Source: Promethearchaeota archaeon Loki_b31 (GTDB lineage Archaea > Asgardarchaeota > Lokiarchaeia > Sigyniarchaeales > SOKP01). From it: a stretch of DNA of 64,000 nt. The DNA lies in the NCBI GenBank assembly GCA_005222975.1, contig NJBI01000005.1:62001-126000 (forward strand). The letters run 5' to 3'. The translations under genes and the position numbers were made by a program. The notes beneath the pieces were generated by a model. That model was not told the origin of the DNA, did no database searches, and worked only from the letters and a program-made list of their open reading frames with translations. Each line of letters starts with the position of its first letter. Position 1 is the stretch's first letter. Of the stretch, positions 1-7,641 are shown piece after piece.

Positions 1-174
1 AGTTGTAATTTTAACAGGAGTTCCAACAAGGCAATCTAGTTTTTTAAAATCGTTTCTATCGAAAGCACAGATACCCGCAGCTCGGACATTTTCCTTTGTT
101 ACTTTTCCACCTTCAAGAGCTACTCCTTGGTTAATCGTTCGACCAGTTAATAAAATTAAATTTTCTAAACTCAT
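1..174 (-). CDS. fwdD: Formylmethanofuran dehydrogenase subunit D (partial, N-terminal 58 residues)
   Basis: The gene starts at 174 on the minus strand and leaves the window at base 1, so only the N-terminus is visible. The residues LLTGRTINQGVALEGGK, followed by CAFDRNDFKKLDCLVGTPVKIT, fit the molybdopterin-dinucleotide-binding fold of FwdD/FmdD, which helps hold the Mo/W-bis-MGD cofactor of formylmethanofuran dehydrogenase, the enzyme interconverting CO2 and formyl-methanofuran. It begins 2 bases after the stop of the polyferredoxin gene and is the last visible gene of an mvhD-fwdG-fwdF-fwdD string. The catalytic subunits FwdB/C presumably lie off the left edge. A generic molybdopterin oxidoreductase C-terminal domain is the alternative, but the Fwd-type neighbours argue against that. 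Confidence 0.8.
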   Translation of the reverse strand, partial: MSLENLILLTGRTINQGVALEGGKVTKENVRAAGICAFDRNDFKKLDCLVGTPVKITT

Positions 175-176
175 TT

Positions 177-887
177 TTAAGAGCCCTCCTTTTTACTCCA
201 TCTTAATGTTTTCAATCTTTCTAACAATGGTGGCCAAAACAATTTGCTAAATTCACCAGAAGTTTTCACTTCGGTAATTTCAAGCTGCAACGCTCCCGTT
301 GGACAAGCATTATCGCACGCTCCGCAAGCCACGCAGGCATCTTGGTCGACAACTTCTACATTTTTAGACATTTCCCAACCGTGCTCAGGTCTTTTAGCTA
401 TTTTAATAGTTCCTGAGGGGCACACTTCAGCGCACGATCCACATCCCTTAGCACATTCTTCGTCAATAACATTCACAGTTGCTTTAGCGTATTGTTTTAC
501 TATTCTATCGTTATTTAACTTTTTCGCTTCAAATTCAATTTTAGGAACTACTTTTTGAGCAACAATAGGGATATCTACTAAATTAATTATTTCTCCGTCT
601 TTTTTTAGCGTCAATGCGCCAAATGGGCACATAATTACGCAAGTGCCACAAAAAACACATTTATGAGGGTCGTATATTTCTGATACTATATCTTCGGTTG
701 TTGGAAATCGACGTGATGCTCCAACAGGTCCTCTGGAAATAGCTTCTTTGGGACATACTCGGGCGCAAGTTCCACAACCTACGCATTTGGATCTATTTAA
801 AATAAGTTCTAAACTTTCTGTTAAAAATTGAACTTTTACATGTTCCTCTTCTTGAGTTAAAGTTCTAGATATTTTAGGAAACGACAT
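177..887 (-). CDS. fwdF: Polyferredoxin, FwdF-like subunit of formylmethanofuran dehydrogenase
   Basis: A 236-residue iron-sulfur protein with four CxxC-xx-C-xxx-CP type motifs: CVGCGTCARVCP, CVFCGTCVIMCP, CAKGCGSCAEVCP (one residue longer in the first gap) and CVACGACDNACP. It should therefore bind about four [4Fe-4S] clusters and act as an electron wire. Methanogen FwdF carries eight clusters and is longer, so this is a half-size version or a related polyferredoxin. It sits between a two-cluster ferredoxin (start at 1148) and fwdD, with gaps of 2-3 bases, so the genes are surely co-transcribed. The role in feeding electrons to the formylmethanofuran dehydrogenase is inferred from this order. 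No signal peptide or membrane segment is visible. Confidence 0.75.
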   Translation of the reverse strand: MSFPKISRTLTQEEEHVKVQFLTESLELILNRSKCVGCGTCARVCPKEAISRGPVGASRRFPTTEDIVSEIYDPHKCVFCGTCVIMCPFGALTLKKDGEIINLVDIPIVAQKVVPKIEFEAKKLNNDRIVKQYAKATVNVIDEECAKGCGSCAEVCPSGTIKIAKRPEHGWEMSKNVEVVDQDACVACGACDNACPTGALQLEITEVKTSGEFSKLFWPPLLERLKTLRWSKKEGS

Positions 888-890
888 TTT

Positions 891-1148
891 TTAAACTCCC
901 TCCATAACTTCAATTCTGATTGCAACTTGAGGACACATTTTTACGCATACTCCACAGCCGTCGCAATTAATTTTTCTTTCTTCATTGTAAATAGGTACCG
1001 CAATTCCGTTTTTAACTAGTATAACTGCATTTTCCTTGTTCAAATAACTTTGTTTCCTCAACTGGTTAAAATTAATTGGACAACTTACAACGCACGCATT
1101 GCACCCAGTGCAAGTGTTTCTATTTATTTTTAATTCGTAAATTTGCAT
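891..1148 (-). CDS. fwdG: Two-cluster [4Fe-4S] ferredoxin, FwdG-like
   Basis: An 85-residue dicluster ferredoxin. The motifs CTGCNACVVSCP near the N-terminus and CDGCGVCVKMCP near the C-terminus give eight cysteines for two [4Fe-4S] clusters, joined by a longer linker that contains ILVKNGIAVPIY. The size and the linker match FwdG/FmdG-type subunits. The gene starts 4 bases after the mvhD stop and ends 3 bases before the polyferredoxin start, so it belongs to one operon. I infer that it transfers electrons between the MvhD/Hdr side and the polyferredoxin of formylmethanofuran dehydrogenase; a general ferredoxin is possible. Confidence 0.75.
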   Translation of the reverse strand: MQIYELKINRNTCTGCNACVVSCPINFNQLRKQSYLNKENAVILVKNGIAVPIYNEERKINCDGCGVCVKMCPQVAIRIEVMEGV

Positions 1149-1152
1149 AGTT

Positions 1153-1575
1153 TTATGCCTCCTTTTTCATAGGATTAGGTCCTAATTCTTTTAATTCATG
1201 GACAAATTCTTCGACAATTTCGGTCAGCTCTGCACCTTCAGAAGCCGAAACGAACGTGTACTTAACTCGTTTAGGGTTAATACCGAATTGTTTTAGATAT
1301 AGATGAAGCATTGGAATTTTTCTCATTGTTTTTAAGTTTCCCTCAACATAATGACAGTCGCCTACATGACAATGAGACACTAATACGCCATCTGCCCCAT
1401 TTCTTAGTGCGTCCAAGATAAAATGTGGTTCTACTCTTCCTCCGCACATTACGCGCATAATCCTTAGATTTGCGGGTCGCTGCATGCGAGATGTTCCAGC
1501 TTGGTCAGCGCCAGCGTATGTACACCAGTTACAACATATACCTAAAATGAATGGATTAAATTCGCTTTCGGTCAT
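1153..1575 (-). CDS. mvhD: MvhD/VhuD-type hydrogenase delta subunit ([2Fe-2S] adaptor to HdrA)
   Basis: A 140-residue protein of the MvhD/FlpD family, which passes electrons from the [NiFe] hydrogenase or formate dehydrogenase into HdrA in flavin-based electron bifurcation. Visible marks are the N-terminal LGICCNWCTYAGADQAG (C14, C15, C18), VMCGGRVEPHFI, and the VSHCHVGDCHYVEGN signature. VhuD is a selenoprotein in some archaea; here all key positions are ordinary cysteines with no in-frame UGA. It is the first gene of a minus-strand operon with fwdG-, fwdF- and fwdD-like genes, not with vhuG/vhuA, which lie at the other end of the window. That placement suggests direct coupling of Hdr/hydrogenase to formylmethanofuran dehydrogenase. 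Confidence 0.9.
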   Translation of the reverse strand: MTESEFNPFILGICCNWCTYAGADQAGTSRMQRPANLRIMRVMCGGRVEPHFILDALRNGADGVLVSHCHVGDCHYVEGNLKTMRKIPMLHLYLKQFGINPKRVKYTFVSASEGAELTEIVEEFVHELKELGPNPMKKEA

Positions 1576-1755
1576 TGTTATTCAATAATATAATTTTTAG
1601 GATAAATCAGTTAATAAGTTTATAGTCTATAAAAATTATGATATAAAATTAATTTTTAAAAAGTATATTATTTTAAAAAATTTAGTATAAGACTTTTTAA
1701 AGTTGTTAAATAAATAATAATATTCAAAAAAGTCAAAAGGAAATTATAAATCTAA

Positions 1756-2736
1756 ATGGTAGATTCAATAATCTCTAAATTGCTCAATTCTGACGAACCT
1801 TCGATAAGGTATAAAGTTTTAGTAAAAATTTTAGGCGAAAATCCTAACTCTAAAGAAATTGAAGACCTTCAGCATCAAATAAAAATATCTCGTCGGGTAC
1901 AATCATTACTCTCTGAGAGGGATTCTGATGGAAGGATTCCGTTTCATCCTTATAGAAAATGGTACGGTGCTCATTGGGTATTGACCAGCTTAGCAGAGCT
2001 TCATTATCCTTCTGGAGACAAAACCCTTATCCCCTTAAGAGAACAGATCTATGAGTGGCTATTTTCAAAGAAACAATTAAACGATTTTAAAAATATTGAT
2101 GGAAGAGTTAGAATCCATGCTTCTATGGAGGGCAATGCAATTTATTCTCTTCTTTCTCTTGGTATAGCTGATAATAGAACAGACGAGTTAGTCAATCGTT
2201 TACTGATGTATCAGTGGCAAGATGGTGGATGGAACTGTGATAAAAAACCTAAGGCTATGAAATCTTCATTTATGGAAAGTCTTATTCCTTTAAGAGCAAT
2301 GATTTATTATGCTAAAATGAAAAAAAATAGTGATGCTAAGAATGCTAGTATAAAAGCTTCAGATATTTTTTTAAAAAGGAAGCTATTTAAAAGTCAAAAA
2401 AATGGTGAAATAATAAAGGAGGATTTTATAACATTACATTATCCTTGTTACTGGCACTATGATATCCTTTTTGGCCTGAAAGTTTTGGCAGAAGGTGGCT
2501 TTATCACCGATCCTCGTTGCAAAGATGCGTTAGATTTATTAGAATCAAAAAAACTACCTGATGGTGGCTTTCCAGCCGAAAAAAAATATTATATAGCTAC
2601 AGATCAGTTTAAATCTGGTCGTTCTCTTGTTAATTGGGGTGGAACAAGCAAGAAAAGAATAAACGAGTTTATAACAACAGATGCTCTTTTTGTATTAAAA
2701 AAAGCAAGGTGTTTCAAATCGCTTTTAAATAATTAA
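1756..2736 (+). CDS. Prenyltransferase/squalene-cyclase-like alpha-toroid protein, function unknown
   Basis: A 326-residue soluble protein. It has repeated helical units with motifs such as YQWQDGGWNCDKKP, LPDGGFPAEKKYY and ESLIPLRAMIYYAK, resembling the QW/DGGW repeats of the terpenoid cyclase/prenyltransferase (alpha-alpha toroid) fold. I do not see the DXDD motif of squalene-hopene cyclases, so cyclase activity is doubtful. Such stand-alone toroid proteins are typically annotated only as hypothetical. It is transcribed alone, divergent from the mvhD operon, with an AT-rich 180-base gap upstream and AAAAGGAAATTATAAAT before the ATG. The fold assignment is moderately sure; the function is unknown. 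Confidence 0.6.
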   Translation: MVDSIISKLLNSDEPSIRYKVLVKILGENPNSKEIEDLQHQIKISRRVQSLLSERDSDGRIPFHPYRKWYGAHWVLTSLAELHYPSGDKTLIPLREQIYEWLFSKKQLNDFKNIDGRVRIHASMEGNAIYSLLSLGIADNRTDELVNRLLMYQWQDGGWNCDKKPKAMKSSFMESLIPLRAMIYYAKMKKNSDAKNASIKASDIFLKRKLFKSQKNGEIIKEDFITLHYPCYWHYDILFGLKVLAEGGFITDPRCKDALDLLESKKLPDGGFPAEKKYYIATDQFKSGRSLVNWGGTSKKRINEFITTDALFVLKKARCFKSLLNN

Positions 2737-2752
2737 AGAAAAGATAGTCTTA

Positions 2753-3574
2753 TTAAAAAAATTTCAAATGAACTATTTTTGATGCTTTTATTCGCTCAGA
2801 TTTCTTAATCATAGCTATCGACTTTTTATCCCAATTAGGATTTATTTTTGTTCTAGCCCAAATTGTATACCAATCATATACTTGAATCTTAGGCGACCAC
2901 TTTGGAAAAATTTTTGTTGGATTGCCAACTCCAAAGTGAAACCTCAATTCTTTTTCACCAGCTTTTTTGGCTCTCAGGTTGACAACTTTATTAGCAAGTT
3001 TAGAGGTCGTATCAAAAATCATTTCTGCTCTTGGGAATCGTTTCGCCATTTCAATAATTAAAGATGATATTTCATCTTCTTTAAAATAATAAACAAAACC
3101 ACCAGCAATGAAAAAGATTCCATTGTTTAGGTCATATTCAATTTCATCGAACCAAGAATAATCGAGGGCAGATTTTGAAATGAATTTATTTCTTTCGGAT
3201 TCAGATAAGAGGGTTTTACGGAATGAGATAGCTGAAGGCAAATCTAAATCATACCACTTGATTGTGCCATTATCAACTCTATAAAAAGTAGTGTCTAATC
3301 CGGCTCCAATATTAACGATTATAGCAGATGGATAGTTTTCAATAAATTCTTTAACCGCTATATCAAAATTTTTAGCTCTTGCCATTAATCCTAATCCACG
3401 CCATTCACCAAGATAATTTTTGATATTTGAGAAATCATAATCCACATTTTTAATGATATCTATAGCTTTTAAATCGTTTAATAATTCAGGATATAACTGA
3501 CTATACTTCGCTCGAGCCCATAATGGCCCTAACATTGTTTCCTCTACTTTTTCATCAAAAATCGTATCAGTCAT
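2753..3574 (-). CDS. Class I SAM methyltransferase, leucine carboxyl methyltransferase (LCM/PPM1)-like
   Basis: A 273-residue methyltransferase. IIVNIGAGLDTTFYRVD is the SAM-binding motif I of the LCM/TcmP-like family (the usual form is GxGxDTxxxR). The later WYDLDLPSAISFRKTLL matches the acidic motif that contacts the SAM ribose, and ISKSALDYSWFDEI fits motif III. The family methylates carboxylates or hydroxyls (protein C-termini, polyketides); the substrate here cannot be read from the sequence. It starts 2 bases after the stop of an upstream multi-spanning membrane protein, so the two are translationally linked and may act together. The family is assigned with good confidence and the substrate is unknown. 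Confidence 0.75.
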   Translation of the reverse strand: MTDTIFDEKVEETMLGPLWARAKYSQLYPELLNDLKAIDIIKNVDYDFSNIKNYLGEWRGLGLMARAKNFDIAVKEFIENYPSAIIVNIGAGLDTTFYRVDNGTIKWYDLDLPSAISFRKTLLSESERNKFISKSALDYSWFDEIEYDLNNGIFFIAGGFVYYFKEDEISSLIIEMAKRFPRAEMIFDTTSKLANKVVNLRAKKAGEKELRFHFGVGNPTKIFPKWSPKIQVYDWYTIWARTKINPNWDKKSIAMIKKSERIKASKIVHLKFF

Positions 3575-3576
3575 TT

Positions 3577-4575
3577 CTAATCTTTACTCTCGAGTTGCTT
3601 TTTAAGTTCTTCTTTTTCTCCTTCTAATTTCTCAATTTGTCTGTCTTTCTTTTTCATTTTTAATTCTTGGATGGTAATGCCTTGTAAACTGAGTAATTTT
3701 TTAATTAGTATATATGAAGCGAAAGAAATCCCAAACAGGTAAAAGAGATTTATCGTCCAGATGAATGGTGCAATCGAAGTATAAAATGGTAAATTTATAA
3801 ATGGTGCTATTAGTGCAAAGATTCCTATTATCGCAATTGCAATCATAAGTACATATCTTTCATATTCTTTACGTTCAGATCTAAAAAAGACATATAATCT
3901 TAACCAGTAAAATATACACAAAAAAGCTAATGGGGTAAAGATTAAAGAGCCAATAGCTATCACCAATAAAAAATTTATTGCGAACTTGATTCTCCATGAT
4001 TCAAGTAAATCCTTTACAGTTAGCTGATCTTGTTTTTGAACCTTTGCATAATCACCCTTAAGAGTGAAAAACTTTTTCTTAACTTTTCTTGCGGCCCCCT
4101 TTGCTCCATTTTTGAATGTCGAGAATTTACTTAATTCTATTCCTTTATAGAATTTATCTTTCATCAATGGAAAAAGATAAAGCGTTAGAAGCAGAGATAG
4201 GATTCCGTAGAAGTACATTAAAATATCAATTACTAACCAAAACCCTCCTGGAGAGAATAGAGTATTTCGAAAATAACTTGAAATAATCAAGTAAATTGCA
4301 TAACCAATAAAAACAAACGGAACGACAATTTGTATAGTAATTACAATATTAGTTCCTCTTTTATCCAATTTTTCACTAGCTCCATCTAAAAGAATTAAAA
4401 ATCCATTCGCAATACTAAGAATCAATCCAAACCCTGATAGAAATTTAACAGCATAGAAGAATATAATTGCTGTTAGATTTAGGGTAATATTCCCAAAAAT
4501 CATTAAAATCAACATTAAAACGAAAGATATCGATAACCCTAAAATAAAAAAAATTCTTAAATTTTTTTCTTTCAT
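3577..4575 (-). CDS. Multi-pass membrane protein with C-terminal coiled coil, unknown function
   Basis: A 332-residue integral membrane protein, not recognised. Roughly seven hydrophobic spans are visible: about 9-28, 31-60 (possibly two), 80-102, 110-135, 195-225, 236-252 and 256-292. A basic cytoplasmic-looking loop lies at about 140-190. The last ~35 residues are highly charged (KMKKKDRQIEKLEGEKEELK) and should form a short coiled coil. It is the first gene of a two-gene unit with the LCM-like methyltransferase. The coiled coil could anchor a partner at the membrane, but nothing in the sequence names one. Confidence 0.6.
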   Translation of the reverse strand: MKEKNLRIFFILGLSISFVLMLILMIFGNITLNLTAIIFFYAVKFLSGFGLILSIANGFLILLDGASEKLDKRGTNIVITIQIVVPFVFIGYAIYLIISSYFRNTLFSPGGFWLVIDILMYFYGILSLLLTLYLFPLMKDKFYKGIELSKFSTFKNGAKGAARKVKKKFFTLKGDYAKVQKQDQLTVKDLLESWRIKFAINFLLVIAIGSLIFTPLAFLCIFYWLRLYVFFRSERKEYERYVLMIAIAIIGIFALIAPFINLPFYTSIAPFIWTINLFYLFGISFASYILIKKLLSLQGITIQELKMKKKDRQIEKLEGEKEELKKQLESKD

Positions 4576-4767
4576 TATAGGCTATAATAAGAGTATAGGA
4601 TTAATAATCTTTAGTATGGATCTAAAGCTAATTAAAAATTCAATTCAATTGCTTTTTAATGATATCAAGAGATTATAAGACATATATTTAAATAATATTC
4701 GAGAACAGTTACTTTTATATGTATTTCTTAAATCAATAATCAAACATAATTTGAGGTAAATTTCATA

Positions 4768-6429
4768 GTGGTTAATGATGTCTTTACATTTTTAGTTGGA
4801 GGAAAGGCGGGAGAAGGCGTAAAGAAAGCAGGATCAGTGGCAGCTCATATATTTTCTAGTATGGGACAGCGTGTATTTCAAATGGACGATTATATGAGCC
4901 TAATTAGAGGAGGACACAATTTTTCTATAGTTAGTACTTCCACTAGATGGATTACTAGCCATTACATGAAAGCGGATCTTCTTGTTAACTTTGATAAGCG
5001 AAGTTGTGAAACTCACATTAACGATGTTGCTGATTGTGGAGTTATTATCTATAACTCAGACGAACAAAAAGATGTTAATGGTGTTGGAATTCCATTCAGT
5101 TCAGAAGCTGAAAAATATCCCATGAAAAGCCTGATGTACGGTGTAGGGGCTGTAGCAATTTTAGCATCAGCAATAGGATTCAAAAAAGAGCAAATGAATC
5201 AATGTATTAAGAATCAATATCCAAGAGGTATCGAAGATAACATTAAATTTGCAAATACCATCTACGATATGGTAAAAGGCGGGTGTCAAGGTAAATTTTT
5301 ATTAAGTAAAGGAGAAAAAGAAAGACCAATTATTACAGGTAACGAAGCAATAAGTCTGGGAGCTATAGCTGGCGGTTTAGATACATATTTTGGATATCCT
5401 ATGACGCCAGCATCTTCAATATTACACTTTTTAGCAAAGCAAGCAGAAAACTTTGGGTTAGCAGTCGTTCATGCTGAAAGCGAACTTGCTGTAATTAACA
5501 TGGCTATTGGTTCCGCGTTTACTGGGGCAAGATCAATGGTTGGAACCAGTGGCGGAGGTTTCGCGCTTATGACCGAAGGCATTTCCCTAGCAGGGATTAC
5601 TGAAGCTCCTATTCTCATAGTCTTATCACAAAGACCAGGACCTGCTACAGGGGTACCTACTTATACCGAACAAGCTGATCTAAGTTTTGCTCTTTCTGCT
5701 GGTCACGGTGACTTTTTGCGTATAATAGCATCTCCTGGAACGATAGAAGAAGCTTATTATTTAACTGCGGAAATGCTAGATCTTGTCTGGAAGTTTCAAA
5801 CACCAGGAATTCTGCTCACGGAGAAACATTTATCAGAATGTAGCATGACAATTGATATTGATGTAGATAAGGCAAAATGGGCAAAACCTAAAATGCATCA
5901 AGGGGAAAATTATAAAAGATATCATGACGCTGAAGATGGAATTTCTCCAATGCTATTTCCACCGTCGAAAGAAGTAATTAAGTGGAATAGCTACGAACAC
6001 GATGAATTTGGCGTAACGACTGAGAATGCCGAGATGATAGCAAAAATGCATGATAAGAGAAATAAAAAACTTAAAGCACTTGTAGAATATTTAAAGAGTC
6101 AATATACTGTTAATATTATTCGAGGAGAGATGACCACTAATCTTTTTGCGTATGGTTCGACTTACATGAGCGTTTTAGAAGCTCTTAGGTATGGGGGATT
6201 AAACCCTACAATCGTTCAACCAATATATTTGAACCCATTACCAATATGGGAATTAGAGGAATTTAGAAATCAAGACAATGTAGTAATTGAACAAAGCTCT
6301 ACAGGACAATTTACAGCTCTTTTAAAAGAAAAAGCAGAGTTAAAAATAAGAAGTACGATTAAAAAGTATGATGGACGCCCATTTGATCCAATTGAATTAT
6401 CAAAAAAGATTAAGGAGGTGCTGTATTAA
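4768..6429 (+). CDS. korA: 2-oxoacid:ferredoxin oxidoreductase, fused gamma-alpha subunit
   Basis: A 553-residue fusion typical of archaeal 2-oxoacid (2-oxoglutarate or broad-specificity) ferredoxin oxidoreductases. Residues ~1-180 form the gamma domain (VGGKAGEGVKKAG, SLIRGGHNF). From ~190 the alpha, pyrimidine-binding domain follows (GNEAISLGAIAGGLDTYFGYPMTP). Segments TSGGGFALMTEG and SQRPGPATGVPTYTEQADL match the TPP/CoA-binding core. The enzyme oxidatively decarboxylates a 2-oxoacid with CoA to acyl-CoA, CO2 and reduced ferredoxin. The start is GTG at 4768, with GAGGT about 11 bases upstream. The beta subunit follows immediately. Separate delta ferredoxin genes are absent, as is usual for two-subunit enzymes. 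The exact substrate cannot be read from the sequence. Confidence 0.88.
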   Translation: MVNDVFTFLVGGKAGEGVKKAGSVAAHIFSSMGQRVFQMDDYMSLIRGGHNFSIVSTSTRWITSHYMKADLLVNFDKRSCETHINDVADCGVIIYNSDEQKDVNGVGIPFSSEAEKYPMKSLMYGVGAVAILASAIGFKKEQMNQCIKNQYPRGIEDNIKFANTIYDMVKGGCQGKFLLSKGEKERPIITGNEAISLGAIAGGLDTYFGYPMTPASSILHFLAKQAENFGLAVVHAESELAVINMAIGSAFTGARSMVGTSGGGFALMTEGISLAGITEAPILIVLSQRPGPATGVPTYTEQADLSFALSAGHGDFLRIIASPGTIEEAYYLTAEMLDLVWKFQTPGILLTEKHLSECSMTIDIDVDKAKWAKPKMHQGENYKRYHDAEDGISPMLFPPSKEVIKWNSYEHDEFGVTTENAEMIAKMHDKRNKKLKALVEYLKSQYTVNIIRGEMTTNLFAYGSTYMSVLEALRYGGLNPTIVQPIYLNPLPIWELEEFRNQDNVVIEQSSTGQFTALLKEKAELKIRSTIKKYDGRPFDPIELSKKIKEVLY

Positions 6430-6430
6430 T

Positions 6431-7270
6431 ATGAATAATCTTAAAACATACGCCGAAATTACTTGGTGCAAAGGGTGTGGAAATTTTGGAATCTTTACAG
6501 CTTTAAGAAACGCCATTCCAAAACTAGAAGAAAAAGGAATCAAAAGGGAGGATATTGTAATGACGGCGGGTATAGGATGCCACGCAAAAATCTTCGATTA
6601 TTTAAACCTGAGCGGTCTTTATTCATTGCATGGGAGAGAAATAGCCACTGCCTCTGGGTTCAAGCTTTCTAATCCTAATCTAAAAGTACTAACTTTTTCT
6701 GGTGATGGAAGTGGATTAGGAGAAGGTTTAGCCCATACTCTTTTTGCTGCAAAACGTAACATGGATATCAACATGATATTGCATAATAATGGAGTTTATG
6801 CATTAACGACAGGTCAGTTTTCTCCTTTAACTCAAGAGGGTTGGAAAGGTCCAACAACTCCAAAGGGAAGTTTTGAAATCCCCTTTAATCCAATTTCCTT
6901 ACTCATTGAAGTAGGTGCAACATTTGTAGCGAGATGTTATGCAGGTGATATTAACCACTTGACTGAAACTCTAATCAGAGGTATAGAGCATGAAGGTTTT
7001 TCATTCATCGAAATTTTACAGCCTGCTATGCCTTATCATAAATGGGAAGAATATCGTAGTGAGATTGAATTTCTTGATAAAGAACCAAAGACAAAAGAAG
7101 AAGCTTTAACTGTCGCGAGGAATTCACATAGGTTTACTTTAGGAGTTTTTCATCAAGCTAGCAGACAAGTATATCATAAAGGCTTATATGAAGACCATAA
7201 CCCAATTATAAACAAACTGTCGAGGGATGCACGATTAGATAAAATCCGTAAAATTTTAGGATTTAAATAG
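6431..7270 (+). CDS. korB: 2-oxoacid:ferredoxin oxidoreductase, beta subunit
   Basis: About 279 residues. I start it at ATG 6431 (MNNLKTYAEITWCKGCGN) rather than at an upstream in-frame ATG inside korA, because AAGGAGGTG at 6413-6421 gives a strong ribosome-binding site for 6431. WCKGCGNFG, GIGCHAKIFDYL, HGREIATASGFKLSNP and the TPP/Mg motif GDGSGLGEGLAH through HNNGVYALTTGQ are diagnostic of the TPP-binding beta subunit. A [4Fe-4S] cluster is expected from the CxxC pair and the later cysteines. It is in an operon with the gamma-alpha fusion (1 base apart). Together they supply reduced ferredoxin, or fix CO2 in reverse, which fits the ferredoxin-centred metabolism of the window. Confidence 0.9.
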   Translation: MNNLKTYAEITWCKGCGNFGIFTALRNAIPKLEEKGIKREDIVMTAGIGCHAKIFDYLNLSGLYSLHGREIATASGFKLSNPNLKVLTFSGDGSGLGEGLAHTLFAAKRNMDINMILHNNGVYALTTGQFSPLTQEGWKGPTTPKGSFEIPFNPISLLIEVGATFVARCYAGDINHLTETLIRGIEHEGFSFIEILQPAMPYHKWEEYRSEIEFLDKEPKTKEEALTVARNSHRFTLGVFHQASRQVYHKGLYEDHNPIINKLSRDARLDKIRKILGFK

Positions 7271-7505
7271 TTTTTAGGTCAATTATTTGATGTTTGCTTG
7301 GGGTAAATATCCATTCGTTTTTACATTTTTTAGAACAAAAATAGTATTTTGCTGGTTCTTGAGTGATATTTATAAAGACAAATTTGTAAGGTCTATCATA
7401 ATTATTCTGATACAGTTTTAAATGTTTTCCACACAATTCACAATTTTTTTTCAAGATGATCATACTTCCATTTATTTCGCCTGCGGAATCTTTAAATAAT
7501 TTCAT
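7263..7505 (-). CDS. Small TRASH/MYM-like zinc-finger protein
   Basis: An 80-residue protein with CELCGKHLKLY and, 25 residues on, YYFCSKKCKNEWIF. This C-x2-C...C-x3-C spacing is that of TRASH/YHS/MYM-type treble-clef zinc fingers, often used in metal sensing or as nucleic-acid-binding adaptors. The gene is convergent with korB and overlaps its last 8 bases. No partner gene is visible on the minus strand. The metal-binding fold is clear by eye; any cellular role is guesswork. Confidence 0.6.
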   Translation of the reverse strand: MKLFKDSAGEINGSMIILKKNCELCGKHLKLYQNNYDRPYKFVFINITQEPAKYYFCSKKCKNEWIFTPSKHQIIDLKTI

Positions 7506-7641
7506 TTTTTTAATTTTCTAATATTTTCCTTTTTATCTTCTTAATGGTATTATAGTTTACCTATAAAATTATTGTTTCTCTATATAATAGATAAAAAGAT
7601 AATATGAGAAAATAACAATAATGAAAGAAAATGTTAAAACA

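Noticed and set aside
1153-1575. Selenocysteine in MvhD
   Set aside because: The frame is intact with Cys at all signature positions and has no internal UGA.
6368-6430. Upstream start of the 2-oxoacid oxidoreductase beta subunit
   Set aside because: The added residues overlap the alpha gene and are not family-like; the strong AAGGAGGTG site supports ATG 6431.
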